Part shown: in pieces, positions 1 through 9,109 of the stretch
How positions within the stretch are numbered: the first letter of the stretch is position 1
Layout of the letters: each line of letters opens with the position of its first letter
Source of the DNA: Lacticaseibacillus thailandensis DSM 22698 = JCM 13996
Lineage (GTDB): Bacteria > Bacillota > Bacilli > Lactobacillales > Lactobacillaceae
Reading direction: 5' to 3'
NCBI RefSeq assembly: GCF_001312865.1
Contig: NZ_BBER01000002.1
Location: 124,001 to 188,000, forward strand
Length of the DNA: 64,000 nt
Position numbers and translations under genes: made by a program
Notes under the pieces: generated by a model
The model's database searches: none
What the model saw: the letters and a program-made list of their open reading frames with translations, nothing else
Told to the model about the DNA's origin: nothing

Positions 1-554
1 GCAAAATGGGAACGGCGGTCGCCAACGCTGCGGCGGCCGCTGGTGCTGACGTGACGCTCGTGGCGACCAAGATGTTGCCGGTGCTACCGGCAGTAGACGC
101 GGTTTACGTGACCTCAGCCGCAGAGATGCACGACGCCATGCTGGCCAATTTTGAGGGTGCCGACCTGGTCGTGATGGCCGCGGCGGTGGCGGACTTCCGG
201 CCGACCACGGTCAGCGGTAATAAGATCAAGAAGCAGTCGGGTGACGACGCGCTACACCTCGATTTGGTGCAGAATCCCGATATTCTCGCCGAGATGGGCG
301 CACAAAAGTCGCACCAGTATCTGGTCGGCTTTGCCGCGGAGACCAACGACCTGGTGGCCAACGCCCAGGCCAAGCTCGAGCGCAAAGGTGCCGACATGAT
401 CGTCGCCAATCCGGTTGGGTACGGTCAGGGCTTCAACACCGATACCGATACCGTCACCATTTTGCGGCCAGACCAGGCACCATTGGCCCTCGATGAGGCG
501 GCGAAGACGGAGGTGGCCAGTACCATTGTGCGGCTGGCGGCCATGGCGATGTAA
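1..554 (+). CDS. coaBC: Phosphopantothenoylcysteine synthetase/decarboxylase, C-terminal (CoaB) part, 5'-truncated by window edge
   Basis: The reading frame is open from base 3, so the gene begins before the window. About 184 codons remain. They match the CoaB half of the bifunctional coenzyme A enzyme, which joins cysteine to 4'-phosphopantothenate using CTP. Visible family features are the opening GKMGTAVA segment, an AAAVADFRP stretch, the KIKK basic motif of the nucleotide/dimer region, the NPDIL motif and GFAAET. The N-terminal flavoprotein CoaC half is not in the window, so I cannot tell a fused CoaBC from a stand-alone CoaB. A hairpin with a T-run follows about 110 bases downstream. 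Confidence 0.9.
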   Translation, partial: KMGTAVANAAAAAGADVTLVATKMLPVLPAVDAVYVTSAAEMHDAMLANFEGADLVVMAAAVADFRPTTVSGNKIKKQSGDDALHLDLVQNPDILAEMGAQKSHQYLVGFAAETNDLVANAQAKLERKGADMIVANPVGYGQGFNTDTDTVTILRPDQAPLALDEAAKTEVASTIVRLAAMAM

Positions 555-902
555 CGGTGCCCGGACTAGCTGGTGCGAATTGTGCTGCCGGGGCCAGGCA
601 GCGCTCACGGTCATGATGGTAGCCAGAGTGGCAGCACCTTTACCGTTGATAATCACGCATCAATCACCCAGCTTAAGTGTGGGTGATTTTTTTGTTGTGC
701 TGAACAATGATTCCATTAGCACGATTAACCAAAATTTTTGCAAATCATCCTTGCTTATGGTGGCGGTAGGCCCCGCCTTATCCCCGATATAAAGGGATTT
801 TTAGCAGTTCACAAAATATTTCTTTACCCACCGTTCTGACCCCCGTACGCTAAGAATAAGGCAGAGGTTCTGCCACGGAAGTGTGTAAAGGAGGACGACA
901 TC
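555..902. other. Intergenic region between coaBC and the stress-protein genes
   Basis: No credible gene. It contains the terminator at 662-693 and then an AT-rich stretch that probably carries the promoter for the next two genes, ending in a strong Shine-Dalgarno site (AAAGGAGGA at 887-895). A 125-codon open frame crossing coaBC's end is a shadow frame without a ribosome site. Confidence 0.6.
662..693 (+). terminator. Rho-independent terminator after coaBC
   Basis: AATCACCCA and TGGGTGATT-type arms (AATCACCCAgctt / aagtGTGGGTGATT) form a stem followed by seven T. It lies about 110 bases after the coaBC stop. Confidence 0.8.
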
Positions 903-1154
903 ATGCATTTTCTTTGGGCGTTAATTATTGGTGCGTTAATTGGTGCCGTTGCGGGTGCCATCACGAGCAAGGGGCATTCCATGGGTTGGATTGCCAACAT
1001 TATCGCTGGGTTACTGGGGTCCGCCGTTGGTGAAGCGGTGCTAGGCCACTGGGGACCACAGCTTGCCGGGATGGCGCTGATTCCGTCAATTATTGGGGCC
1101 GTGGTGCTGGTGGTCATCGTTTCCTGGATCGCCGGCCGCAGCCAGACAGATTAG
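903..1154 (+). CDS. GlsB/YeaQ/YmgE-family stress-response membrane protein
   Basis: An 83-residue, very hydrophobic and glycine-rich protein with three predicted membrane segments (about residues 2-20, 29-48 and 56-77), joined by short polar loops (ITSKGHSMG). This is the size and pattern of the transglycosylase-associated/GlsB family, small membrane proteins often tied to general stress genes in Gram-positive bacteria. The molecular function of the family is not settled. The ATG has an ideal Shine-Dalgarno site (AAAGGAGGA, 7-8 bases upstream). The next small gene begins 12 bases after its stop, so the two are probably co-transcribed. Confidence 0.85.
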   Translation: MHFLWALIIGALIGAVAGAITSKGHSMGWIANIIAGLLGSAVGEAVLGHWGPQLAGMALIPSIIGAVVLVVIVSWIAGRSQTD

Positions 1155-1166
1155 GAGGGACACCCA

Positions 1167-1307
1167 ATGGACACAGTTAAAACGGTTTTTAAGTTTATGG
1201 TCGCCAGCACCCTGATCGTCGGGGGTGTGTTGGTGGCCGGCACGGTCGTGGCCGCTAAGGGCATCGACGGTTTGGGCGACAAGTTACAACGGAAGTTACA
1301 CGGCTAG
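1167..1307 (+). CDS. Small single-pass membrane protein, 46 residues, unknown function
   Basis: This short gene starts at an ATG preceded by TTAGGAGGGA, a strong ribosome site that overlaps the stop of the upstream stress gene. The product begins MDTVKTVFKFMVAS, has one hydrophobic segment (about residues 9-29, rich in V, G and A) and ends in a basic tail, KLQRKLHG. I do not recognise the family. Its tight coupling to the GlsB-like gene suggests that the two proteins act together at the membrane, which is inference. The palindromic terminator at 1362-1410 closes the unit. Confidence 0.7.
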   Translation: MDTVKTVFKFMVASTLIVGGVLVAGTVVAAKGIDGLGDKLQRKLHG

Positions 1308-1361
1308 TGACTAGCGCATGGTCGCCACGACGAAGTGAGCGTTGGTCACCATGCCCGTCAG

Positions 1362-1410
1362 CCATACTAATAAGGCCGCTCTCATCACGAGGGCGGCCTT
1401 ATTAGTATGG
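1362..1410. terminator. Bidirectional terminator, perfect 18-bp stem
   Basis: CCATACTAATAAGGCCGC (1362-1379) is the exact reverse complement of 1393-1410, with a 13-base loop. It sits between convergent genes, 55 bases after the small membrane gene and 9 bases before the stop of the leftward EF-loop gene. Confidence 0.85.
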
Positions 1411-1418
1411 TGCAGTAA

Positions 1419-1978
1419 TTAATCGACGCGTTTGATCTTACCCACGGCGATCGGCAGGGTGACGTGGGCGTCGAACATCCCCACCATTCCCGCCACGCTG
1501 TCGGGCAGGTCCAAGCCGCTGGTACGCCGTGAATGTAGATGACCCGCTTGTCGAGCTGCAGGTCGCGACTACCAAACGCTTGGGCAAAGTTGTCCTGGAG
1601 TTCATTGACCGGCACAACTTTGGTGTACGCAAAGTGGCCGTCCGCGTCGGCAACGGGGTAGCGGTCGTGCGGGATGTCCATGTGTTCCGGTGCGTCGTCG
1701 AACGGTACCATGGTCGTACCGGAGACGGATTCCGTTTCCATGAGATCGACGAAGCCGTCGCCGTTTGCGTCCTGGGCTGCGGTCGCAATCTGGGCGTCCT
1801 GGCCGTCAGGAAAGCCGTGGAAATGTTCCCAGTGCTCAATGTTAGCGGGCGTATCGAACATTTCAATGTTGATAGTCAACTCCGTGTCGGTCAGCTCCAG
1901 CCGGGCGGTCCCGTGGGCGGCAGTCCCAATTTTATCAGCGTTCAGTGGCACAATGTCTGCTTTGTATGTGGTCATCAT
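1419..1978 (-). CDS. Hypothetical protein with EF-hand-like calcium loop and CHRD-like HFHG motif (one frameshift)
   Basis: About 186 residues after restoring one base near 1517. In the uncorrected frame the last 38 or so residues become nonsense; in the corrected frame they end MVGMFDAHVTLPIAVGKIKR and the stop falls beside the terminator. Residues 69-80 (DANGDGFVDLME) have acidic or N/D ligands at loop positions 1, 3, 5, 9 and 12, a textbook EF-hand loop. Residues around 50 read WEHFHGFPDG, resembling the histidine motif of CHRD domains. There is no signal peptide. The start has AGGAGG five bases upstream (a second ATG follows directly). The promoter is divergent from the Flp-like regulator and an FNR-type box lies at about -41 from its predicted start site, so oxygen/redox control is likely. 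Confidence 0.6.
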
Positions 1979-2005
1979 CAAATCCTCCTCGTAATTGTTA
2001 TGGTC

Positions 2006-2029
2006 AGTATAGCACCGTCCGCGTATACT
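2006..2029. promoter_or_regulatory. Back-to-back -10 boxes of divergent promoters
   Basis: Leftward -10 TATACT is at 2011-2006 (minus strand). Rightward -10 TATACT is at 2024-2029 with a weak -35 TGGTCA at 2001-2006 (17-base spacer). The two promoters drive the EF-loop gene and the Flp-like regulator. Confidence 0.6.
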
Positions 2030-2033
2030 GTAA

Positions 2034-2047
2034 TTGACATTTATCAA
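2034..2047. promoter_or_regulatory. FNR-type operator TTGAC-N4-ATCAA
   Basis: TTGACATTTATCAA matches the FNR consensus TTGAT-N4-ATCAA at 9 of 10 half-site positions. Its centre (2040.5) lies about 41 bases upstream of the predicted leftward start site, the classic activating position. For the rightward flp-like gene it overlaps the predicted start of transcription, a repressing position. Confidence 0.65.
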
Positions 2048-2068
2048 TTTTACGTGGAGGTACTGAGT

Positions 2069-2709
2069 ATGCATGATCCGCAACAGTGTGTCGCCGGCGC
2101 ACCCATCTTTGCCGGGCTGCCCGCCCCGATTATTGCGCAGCTAGCGCAAATCTCGACCCACCAGCAACCCGTTGCCAAAGGGGCATTGTTGTACGCGGCT
2201 GGCGAGCCGGCCGAGCGGATGTTAGTGGTGGACAGCGGCCGGGTGAAGGTGTTTCGTACCGCGGCGGACGGGACGGAACACATTATGTACCTGCTAGAGC
2301 CGCGGTCCGTGGATAGTGAAGCAGCGCTGTTTGCCGACGTGGCACACCAGAATTCAGCGGTAGCCATAACGGACGCCCGGGTTTGCTCAATTCGTCGGGA
2401 TGATTTTCGCGAGTTAGTGGCCACGACCCCGCAGCTCGCGGTGAGCCTCCTCAGCGCCTTTGGCAACCGGCTGACCATGCTGGAAAACCGCAGTGCGGGG
2501 CTGGGTACGCTGACGGCACACGACCGGTTGTTACGGTACCTCGAAGATACCGGTGCCCACCTACGGACGAATTACTTTCGGTTGCCCATGAGCAAACACG
2601 ACTTGGCGGGGTGGCTGAGTATCACCCCGGAAACTTTGAGCCGCAACTTGAAGCAGCTGGTCACGGAGGGGCGCATCGCGATGCAGGGCAGATGGTGCGG
2701 GTGCTATGA
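2069..2709 (+). CDS. flp: Crp/Fnr-family redox regulator, Flp-like (C-terminal frameshift)
   Basis: About 213 residues with an N-terminal cyclic-nucleotide-type beta-roll and a C-terminal winged helix (recognition segment LSITPETLSRNLKQLV). Two cysteines, C7 and C106, sit where the FNR-like protein Flp of L. casei is described as having its redox disulfide pair; no FeS cysteine cluster is visible. Near 2689 one base seems lost: restoring it changes an odd cysteine-rich tail into QMVRVL and a stop at 2707-2709. The ATG has GTGGAGG upstream. It is divergent from the EF-loop gene and shares one FNR-type box with it, which suggests autorepression plus activation of the neighbour. Confidence 0.75.
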
Positions 2710-2825
2710 ATGTCACAGTATCAGCGCTCCAAACGTTATTTTTTTGAACGAATAGTCAGCGATAATTTCTGGCCGTTTTAAATCTTCTCGTGCCGTTACG
2801 CCCAAACTGAGTGTTTTTTTTACCC

Positions 2826-2839
2826 AGAAAGCGTTTACA
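2826..2839 (+). promoter_or_regulatory. cre site (CcpA) overlapping the lac promoter -35
   Basis: AGAAAGCGTTTACA matches the catabolite-responsive element pattern TGWAARCGYTWNCW except at the first base. It covers the -35 box of the lac promoter, the position expected for CcpA repression by glucose. Confidence 0.75.
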
Positions 2840-2862
2840 AAACGGTACGTGCGGGTTATTAT
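2834..2862 (+). promoter_or_regulatory. lac operon promoter
   Basis: TTTACA (2834-2839), a 17-base spacer and TATTAT (2857-2862). It lies immediately upstream of the antiterminator RNA element. Confidence 0.8.
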
Positions 2863-2888
2863 AGCTGTGTTGAGAGCAACAGCATAAA

Positions 2889-2920
2889 CGGATCGTTACT
2901 ACTAGACTAGGCGTGACCGT
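2889..2920 (+). promoter_or_regulatory. RAT (ribonucleic antiterminator) for LacT
   Basis: CGGATCGTTACT then AGGC and TGACC match the BglG/LicT-type RAT (GGATTGTTACT...GGCAAAACC). Its 3' part (ACCGTGG) is also the 5' outer arm of the terminator at 2916-2968, so antiterminator and terminator folds exclude each other. Confidence 0.8.
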
Positions 2921-2968
2921 GGCTGAACAACACTAGATGATGCTAGTGTTGTACACCACGGTTATTTT
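2916..2968 (+). terminator. Conditional terminator in the lac leader
   Basis: Two nested stems: ACCGTGG (2916-2922) with CCACGGT (2956-2962) and ACAACACTAG (2927-2936) with CTAGTGTTGT (2943-2952), followed by TATTTTTA. It is placed after the RAT and about 95 bases before lacE. Confidence 0.85.
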
Positions 2969-3061
2969 TATGCCCAAAAACGGTGCGTCGATGCTTCCCG
3001 GGATGCTCCTGCAATTGCAATTATTTGTCGTGGTATGTTGATGCTGAAAGAGGGAAAAATC

Positions 3062-4816
3062 ATGCAATTCATCATCAAACGCCTAGAGAAACATCAGAAG
3101 TTGTTCGAGAAGATTTCTCGTAACATCTACCTGATGGCCATCAAGGATGGTTTTATTGCCGCCATGCCGATCATCCTGTTCTCTAGTATCTTCATTTTGC
3201 TATCAAACGTTCCACCGCTCATTGGGATCAAGATCCCAGTTGATTTGAACGCGTGGTTCAATAAAATTTACAGTTACACCATGGGCTTTGTGGGGTTCTA
3301 CGTTGCCGGGACGACCGCCAAGGCTTTGACCGGTTCCATGAACCAGCGGATGAAGGGTGGTCGCTTCATTAACAACACCTCCACCATGATGGCGGCGATG
3401 GTCGGCTTCATGTTGCTGGCCATCGGTACGACCAAGGCTGGCAACTACATCCCCGGTTTCTTCGGGACGGATGGTATTCTGTCCGCATTCGTAGCCGCCT
3501 TTGGGACTGTTTGGGTTTACAAGTTCTGTGTTTCTCGTGATTTGACGATCAAGCTACCAAAGGAAGTGCCCGGGGCGATTTCCCAGACTTTCCGGGACAT
3601 CATTCCGTTCGGGATGGCAACCCTGATCTTCTCCCTGATTGATGTTGCTGCCCGTGCTTGGGTCCACGTACCATTTGCCCAGGTTATTCAGACCGTCCTG
3701 GCACCAATCTTCAAGGGTGCCGACACTTACCCTGGGATCATGTTCGTCGAGTTCCTGATTCCGCTGTTCTGGTTCATGGGCATCCACGGACCATCCGTGG
3801 TCAAGCCAGCGATCGAATCTGCGCTGTTCGGGAACACGACCGCTAACCTGGCACTGTTCAAAGCGGGTCACTTCCCAATTCACGCTTTGTCCGAAAACTT
3901 CCTGAACTTTGTTGGTGAACTTGGTGGTACTGGTGCCACGTTCATGGTACCAATTCTGTTCCTGCTCTTTGCGCGTTCCAAGCAGTTGAAGGCCATCGGG
4001 ACCGCTTCTGTGGTACCCGTTATGTTCGCCGTTAACGAACCACTGCTGTTTGGTGCACCAATCGTACTGAACCCGTACTTCCTGGTTCCATTCGTGCTGT
4101 CACCAATGATCAACGTTGCCATTGGGAAGATGTTCGTTGATCTACACCTGATGCGTGGGTTTATGTACGTGCTGTCTTGGGCGCTACCTGGGCCAATTGG
4201 GGCGTTCCTGGATACGAACTTCCAGTGGAGTGCACTGGTATTGATGGCGATTCTGTTAGTCATTGATTCGTTCATTTACCTACCATTCATCAAGGCGTAC
4301 GACGCGACGTTGGTACTGCAGGAAGCGAACAACGCTGGTGCCGCCGTTGCTACGGCTGGCGCTACCGCTGCTCCTGCTGGCACGACTACGACGACCGTTG
4401 AACCAGCCGCTGCAGCTGTCACCGACAACGCAGCTGACAGCACCACTGATCAGCCCGTTAAGAAACTTGATAAGCAGTTGAAGGTCTTGGTTCTGTGTGC
4501 TGGCGGTGGTACTAGTGAACAATTAGCCAACGCGCTGGTTGAAGGCGCGAAGGCCACTGGTGAACCAATCGTCGCCACGGCGGGTGCGTATGGTTCACAC
4601 CACGATATCCTGCCCAACTACGACCTGGTTGTTTTGGCACCTCAGGTACGGACGTATTACAGTGATTTGAAAGCTGATACGGATAAGTTAGGTATTAAGT
4701 TAGTTGCTACCAAGGGTCAGCAGTACATTGAGTTGACACACGATCCGGCTAATGCTGTGAAGTTCGTGCTGAACGCCGTGAATGAGTCGGAGGACCCAGA
4801 AGCACCTAAGAATTAG
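3062..4816 (+). CDS. lacE: Lactose-specific PTS EIICB component
   Basis: 584 residues. The N-terminal EIIC domain (about 1-420) has many membrane segments and the family segments GFIAAMPI and PAIESALFGN. A low-complexity Ala/Thr linker (about 425-465) leads to the cytosolic EIIB domain, which starts VLVLCAGGGTS; the cysteine is the phosphorylated residue. The length and EIIC-EIIB fusion are typical of LacE, which imports lactose as lactose-6-phosphate. I chose the ATG at 3062 after AGAGGG because it gives the usual LacE start MQFIIKRLEKHQ; an ATG nine codons upstream is possible. It is the first gene of the lac operon after the RAT/terminator, and lacT follows after 27 bases. Confidence 0.93.
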   Translation: MQFIIKRLEKHQKLFEKISRNIYLMAIKDGFIAAMPIILFSSIFILLSNVPPLIGIKIPVDLNAWFNKIYSYTMGFVGFYVAGTTAKALTGSMNQRMKGGRFINNTSTMMAAMVGFMLLAIGTTKAGNYIPGFFGTDGILSAFVAAFGTVWVYKFCVSRDLTIKLPKEVPGAISQTFRDIIPFGMATLIFSLIDVAARAWVHVPFAQVIQTVLAPIFKGADTYPGIMFVEFLIPLFWFMGIHGPSVVKPAIESALFGNTTANLALFKAGHFPIHALSENFLNFVGELGGTGATFMVPILFLLFARSKQLKAIGTASVVPVMFAVNEPLLFGAPIVLNPYFLVPFVLSPMINVAIGKMFVDLHLMRGFMYVLSWALPGPIGAFLDTNFQWSALVLMAILLVIDSFIYLPFIKAYDATLVLQEANNAGAAVATAGATAAPAGTTTTTVEPAAAAVTDNAADSTTDQPVKKLDKQLKVLVLCAGGGTSEQLANALVEGAKATGEPIVATAGAYGSHHDILPNYDLVVLAPQVRTYYSDLKADTDKLGIKLVATKGQQYIELTHDPANAVKFVLNAVNESEDPEAPKN

Positions 4817-4843
4817 TGACGACGTTGAAGTAGGAGGGACACC

Positions 4844-5713
4844 ATGAAGTTAGTAGTTCGGCAGATCTATAACAACAACAGTGCCCTAGTCGCAGTTGGT
4901 CAAGATAAAGAAGCCGTCGTACAAGGCAAGGGCATTGGCTTTGGTAAGCGCAAAGGTGATGTCATTGACGCCAGTGCGGCCACGAAGATCCTGTACCTCG
5001 ACGATAGCCGCGTCCGTGGGCAGTTCGCGAGTTTACTCAAAAACATCCCCATCGATATCGTAGTGACCGTCTTTGGGGCGGTGGACCGGGCTAAAAGTCA
5101 GTACCACCTACAGTTACTCAACTACGTTTACATCACGTTGACGGACCACGTGTTCCAAATGTATCAACGGTTGATGGCGGGTCGCTACCAGCCGAGCGTG
5201 GTCCCGGACATTCATGAACGTTACCCAGTTGAGTATCAGGTGGCACAAGATACGTTGGCAGCCATTAATACCAGCCTGAACGTGCAGTTTCCGCAGGCGG
5301 AGGTCAAGAGCCTCGCGTTGCACTTTATCAACGCACAGGGCGAGGAAAATGATGACGAGGCGCAGGCGGACACCAGCGTGGATATGGTCAGCGTGGTTAA
5401 CGACACGGTGAAGGCCGTATTCAAGGAGTACCATATTCAACGCAACGTGGCCAACCAGAACTACTTCGATCGCCTTATGATCCATTTGCAGTACATGGTC
5501 GAGCGGGTCAAGGAAAACGCGCAGGATGCTGAGCCGCTGGGTGCAGATATTTACCAAGAGTACCGGCAGAAGTTTCCGCACTCATACGGTATTGCTTCGG
5601 AAATATCCCAGCAGCTGGAGCAGCGGTTACACGTGCAGTTAACTGAAAATGAGCGGTTGTACTTTATCATTCATATTCAGCGCTTGATTCACGAAAACGA
5701 CGTTCAAAAATAA
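4844..5713 (+). CDS. lacT: BglG/LicT-family transcription antiterminator LacT
   Basis: 289 residues: an N-terminal RNA-binding (CAT) domain (QIYNNNSALVAV...GKGIGFGKRKGD) followed by two PTS regulation domains with conserved histidines (for example SLALHFINAQ and MIHLQYM). Proteins of this family bind the RAT in the operon's own leader and prevent termination when their PRDs signal that sugar is available. The matching RAT and terminator are at 2889-2968. AGGAGGG lies eight bases upstream of the ATG. Here lacT is second in the operon, whereas in L. casei it is first, so basal readthrough of the terminator is needed to make it. Confidence 0.92.
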   Translation: MKLVVRQIYNNNSALVAVGQDKEAVVQGKGIGFGKRKGDVIDASAATKILYLDDSRVRGQFASLLKNIPIDIVVTVFGAVDRAKSQYHLQLLNYVYITLTDHVFQMYQRLMAGRYQPSVVPDIHERYPVEYQVAQDTLAAINTSLNVQFPQAEVKSLALHFINAQGEENDDEAQADTSVDMVSVVNDTVKAVFKEYHIQRNVANQNYFDRLMIHLQYMVERVKENAQDAEPLGADIYQEYRQKFPHSYGIASEISQQLEQRLHVQLTENERLYFIIHIQRLIHENDVQK

Positions 5714-5738
5714 AATAGTCGCAGGGGGTAAATTGATA

Positions 5739-6090
5739 ATGGCAACAAAAAAAAGAGATCTCAATGACGGGGTTTGACATTGTGGCGTACGCGGGGGATG
5801 CCGAAACGGACTTGCTGGACGCACTGGATGCGGCCCATAAAGGCGAGTTTGATCACGCACGTGAATTGGTCAAGTCCGCCGAAGAATCAATTAACCTTGC
5901 GCACAATACGCAGACCAAACTCCTGAGTCAGGAAGCCGGCGGCCAAGAAATGGACGTCACGTTCATCATGGTCCACGCGCAGGATACGCTGATGACAACC
6001 ATGATGTTGAAGAACGAAGCTAAGTACTTCATCGACGAATATGAGCGGCTGCACAAGTTGGAAGAGCAGTTTGCCAGTCAGCAACACTAG
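5739..6090 (+). CDS. lacF: Lactose-specific PTS EIIA component (A-run puts first ATG out of frame)
   Basis: EIIA of the lactose/cellobiose family: GFDIVAYAGDAETDLLDAL, then FIMVHAQDTLMTT with the phosphorylated histidine region. It donates phosphate to the EIIB domain of LacE. The best ribosome site (AGGGGGT) serves the ATG at 5739, but a run of eight A at 5747-5754 puts that start one base out of frame with the body. With seven A, the protein starts MATKKEISMTGFDIVAYAG and is 116 residues. An in-frame ATG at 5764 gives 108 residues but has no ribosome site. lacG follows after 18 bases. Confidence 0.85.
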
Positions 6091-6108
6091 TACTGGAGGA
6101 GAACAAAA

Positions 6109-7533
<1,425 letters not shown>

Positions 7534-7562
7534 TCACCCCGACTATCGGTGATGGTCTCGTG

Positions 7563-7596
7563 AAGGGTACAACTGATCGTATCGGTTGTGCCTTTT
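7563..7596 (+). terminator. Terminator-like hairpin between lacG and the GatC-like gene
   Basis: AAGGgTACAACTGAT pairs with TATCGGTTGTGCCTT (G-U pairs and one bulge), followed by TTTT. It may limit transcription into the downstream EIIC gene, or separate it from the lac operon. Confidence 0.6.
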
Positions 7597-7620
7597 CGCG
7601 TTGTAGACGAGGGGGAATTG

Positions 7621-8982
7621 ATGATGAACGTAATTTGGGATTTTGTGCGGGCCAACCCCACGGTGGTGATGGCCCTGTGCCTAGCCGCGGCAGCCTGGGT
7701 GAGTGGTGCCCACTTCAGCAAAGCCGTTGCGGGCGCGGTCCAGCTAGCAATCGCCATCACCGGGATTGTCGCTACGGTGGGTGTGCTGACCACGGTCTAC
7801 CAGCCGGCGTTACGCGCCATGGCTCAGCACACTGGCATTGACTTACCGGTGGCGGACGTTGGCTGGGCGCCCATTGCGACCATTACCTGGTCGTCGCCGT
7901 ACACCCTGCTGTTTCTGGGGCTGGCGTTGCTGGTCAACGTGGCGATGTTTAAGTGGCACCGGACGCGGACCATTGATATCGATATTTTTGATATCTGGCA
8001 CCTGGCGTTTACGGGGTTGCTGGCCCTGTATGTTGGGGCGCCGGTAGTGGTCGTCTTGCTCTTCATCGTGTTGCTGGTCGTATTAAAGTTGATGAATGCC
8101 GACCTGATGAAGCCAACGTTTAACGACCTTTTGGGTGATACCAGTAGCTTGATGACGACCACGCACCTCAACTACATGATCAACCCCCTGGTGATGGTGC
8201 TCGACCGTATCTATTCGCGGTGTTCAGGTTGGCTGGACCGCTACGACATTGATGCGGCGGCACTAAACAACCGGATTGGCTTTGCGGGGAGCCGCTTTGC
8301 CATTGGGATGTACATTGGTATTTTCGTGGGCCTGCTGGGGCGGCTAGGCGTGGGGCCGATGCTGGTACTGGGATTCACGTTAGCCACCACGCTTGAGCTG
8401 TTTAACATCATCGGGGGCTGGTTCACCGCCGCCGTTGACCCGCTGACCCAGGCGCTCACCGACAAGCTGAACGCCCACTTTGCCGGTCAGCCGTTCAACA
8501 TCGGCTTGGATTGGGCGTTTCTGTCCAGCCGGGCCGAGGTGTGGGCGACCGCCAACATCTTGGCGCCCATCATGTTGCTGGAAGCACTGGTGCTGCCCGG
8601 CAACCGGATTCTCCCCCTCGGCGGAATTATGGCGATGGGGGTGACCCCAGCATTACTAGTGGTGACGCGAGGCAAAGTCATCCGCATGGTGGTCATTGGT
8701 GCGGTCGAACTACCACTGTTTCTGTGGGCTGGGTCGCTGTCCGCGGGGTTTGTCACGCACGCGACCAACGCACTGGCCGGTTCGCAACACCTCATGGCGA
8801 TTAGTGCGGCCACCAAGGAAGGGCCCATCGAACAGTTTTTGGCCATCACGCTGGGGCGTTGCCACACCGGTGATTGGCGGTGGCTGGTCATCACGGTAGT
8901 GGCGTTTACGGTCTACCTGTTACTCTTCGCGTGGTACGCCCACGCGATGCGGCGCCGGAACCGGGATTACACGGAGTCATAA
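7621..8982 (+). CDS. PTS galactitol-family EIIC (GatC-like), lone subunit
   Basis: 453 residues and strongly hydrophobic, with about ten or more membrane segments. The sequence has the GatC/EIIC-Gat organisation: FDIWHLAFTG, the cytosolic segment MNADLMKPTFNDLLGD and a late PLGGIMAMGV loop. GatC proteins form the sugar channel of galactitol/galactose PTS systems and need separate EIIA and EIIB proteins. Neither is in this window, so this subunit must use partners from elsewhere or is an orphan. The start has AGGGGG five to eight bases upstream of two adjacent ATGs. Placement directly after lacG suggests a role in galactose or lactose use, which is inference. Confidence 0.8.
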   Translation: MMNVIWDFVRANPTVVMALCLAAAAWVSGAHFSKAVAGAVQLAIAITGIVATVGVLTTVYQPALRAMAQHTGIDLPVADVGWAPIATITWSSPYTLLFLGLALLVNVAMFKWHRTRTIDIDIFDIWHLAFTGLLALYVGAPVVVVLLFIVLLVVLKLMNADLMKPTFNDLLGDTSSLMTTTHLNYMINPLVMVLDRIYSRCSGWLDRYDIDAAALNNRIGFAGSRFAIGMYIGIFVGLLGRLGVGPMLVLGFTLATTLELFNIIGGWFTAAVDPLTQALTDKLNAHFAGQPFNIGLDWAFLSSRAEVWATANILAPIMLLEALVLPGNRILPLGGIMAMGVTPALLVVTRGKVIRMVVIGAVELPLFLWAGSLSAGFVTHATNALAGSQHLMAISAATKEGPIEQFLAITLGRCHTGDWRWLVITVVAFTVYLLLFAWYAHAMRRRNRDYTES

Positions 8983-8995
8983 TGAAGGGTATGCA

Positions 8996-9040
8996 AAAGG
9001 GACAGGATCAACGGTCGTGTGACTGTTGATTCTGCCCTTT
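8996..9040. terminator. Bidirectional terminator between GatC-like gene and GGDEF/EAL gene
   Basis: AAAGGGACAGGATCAACGGT pairs with the arm ending ATTCTGCCCTTT (9021-9040) around a short loop. It is flanked by A and T runs on both sides. Confidence 0.8.
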
Positions 9041-9109
9041 GGTTGTACGTGCAGTTGTTAGTTATACCGCTTCATCAACGCCCTTTTCCGCAGGTGCCGG
9101 CCGGCCAAA

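Noticed and set aside
252-792. Open frames antisense to and beyond coaBC
   Set aside because: High-GC shadow frames; coaBC explains the sequence and none has a ribosome site.
1529-2068. Extension of the Flp-like gene into a 408-codon frame
   Set aside because: The added 180 residues are antisense to the EF-loop gene; the ATG at 2069 has the ribosome site and the family start.
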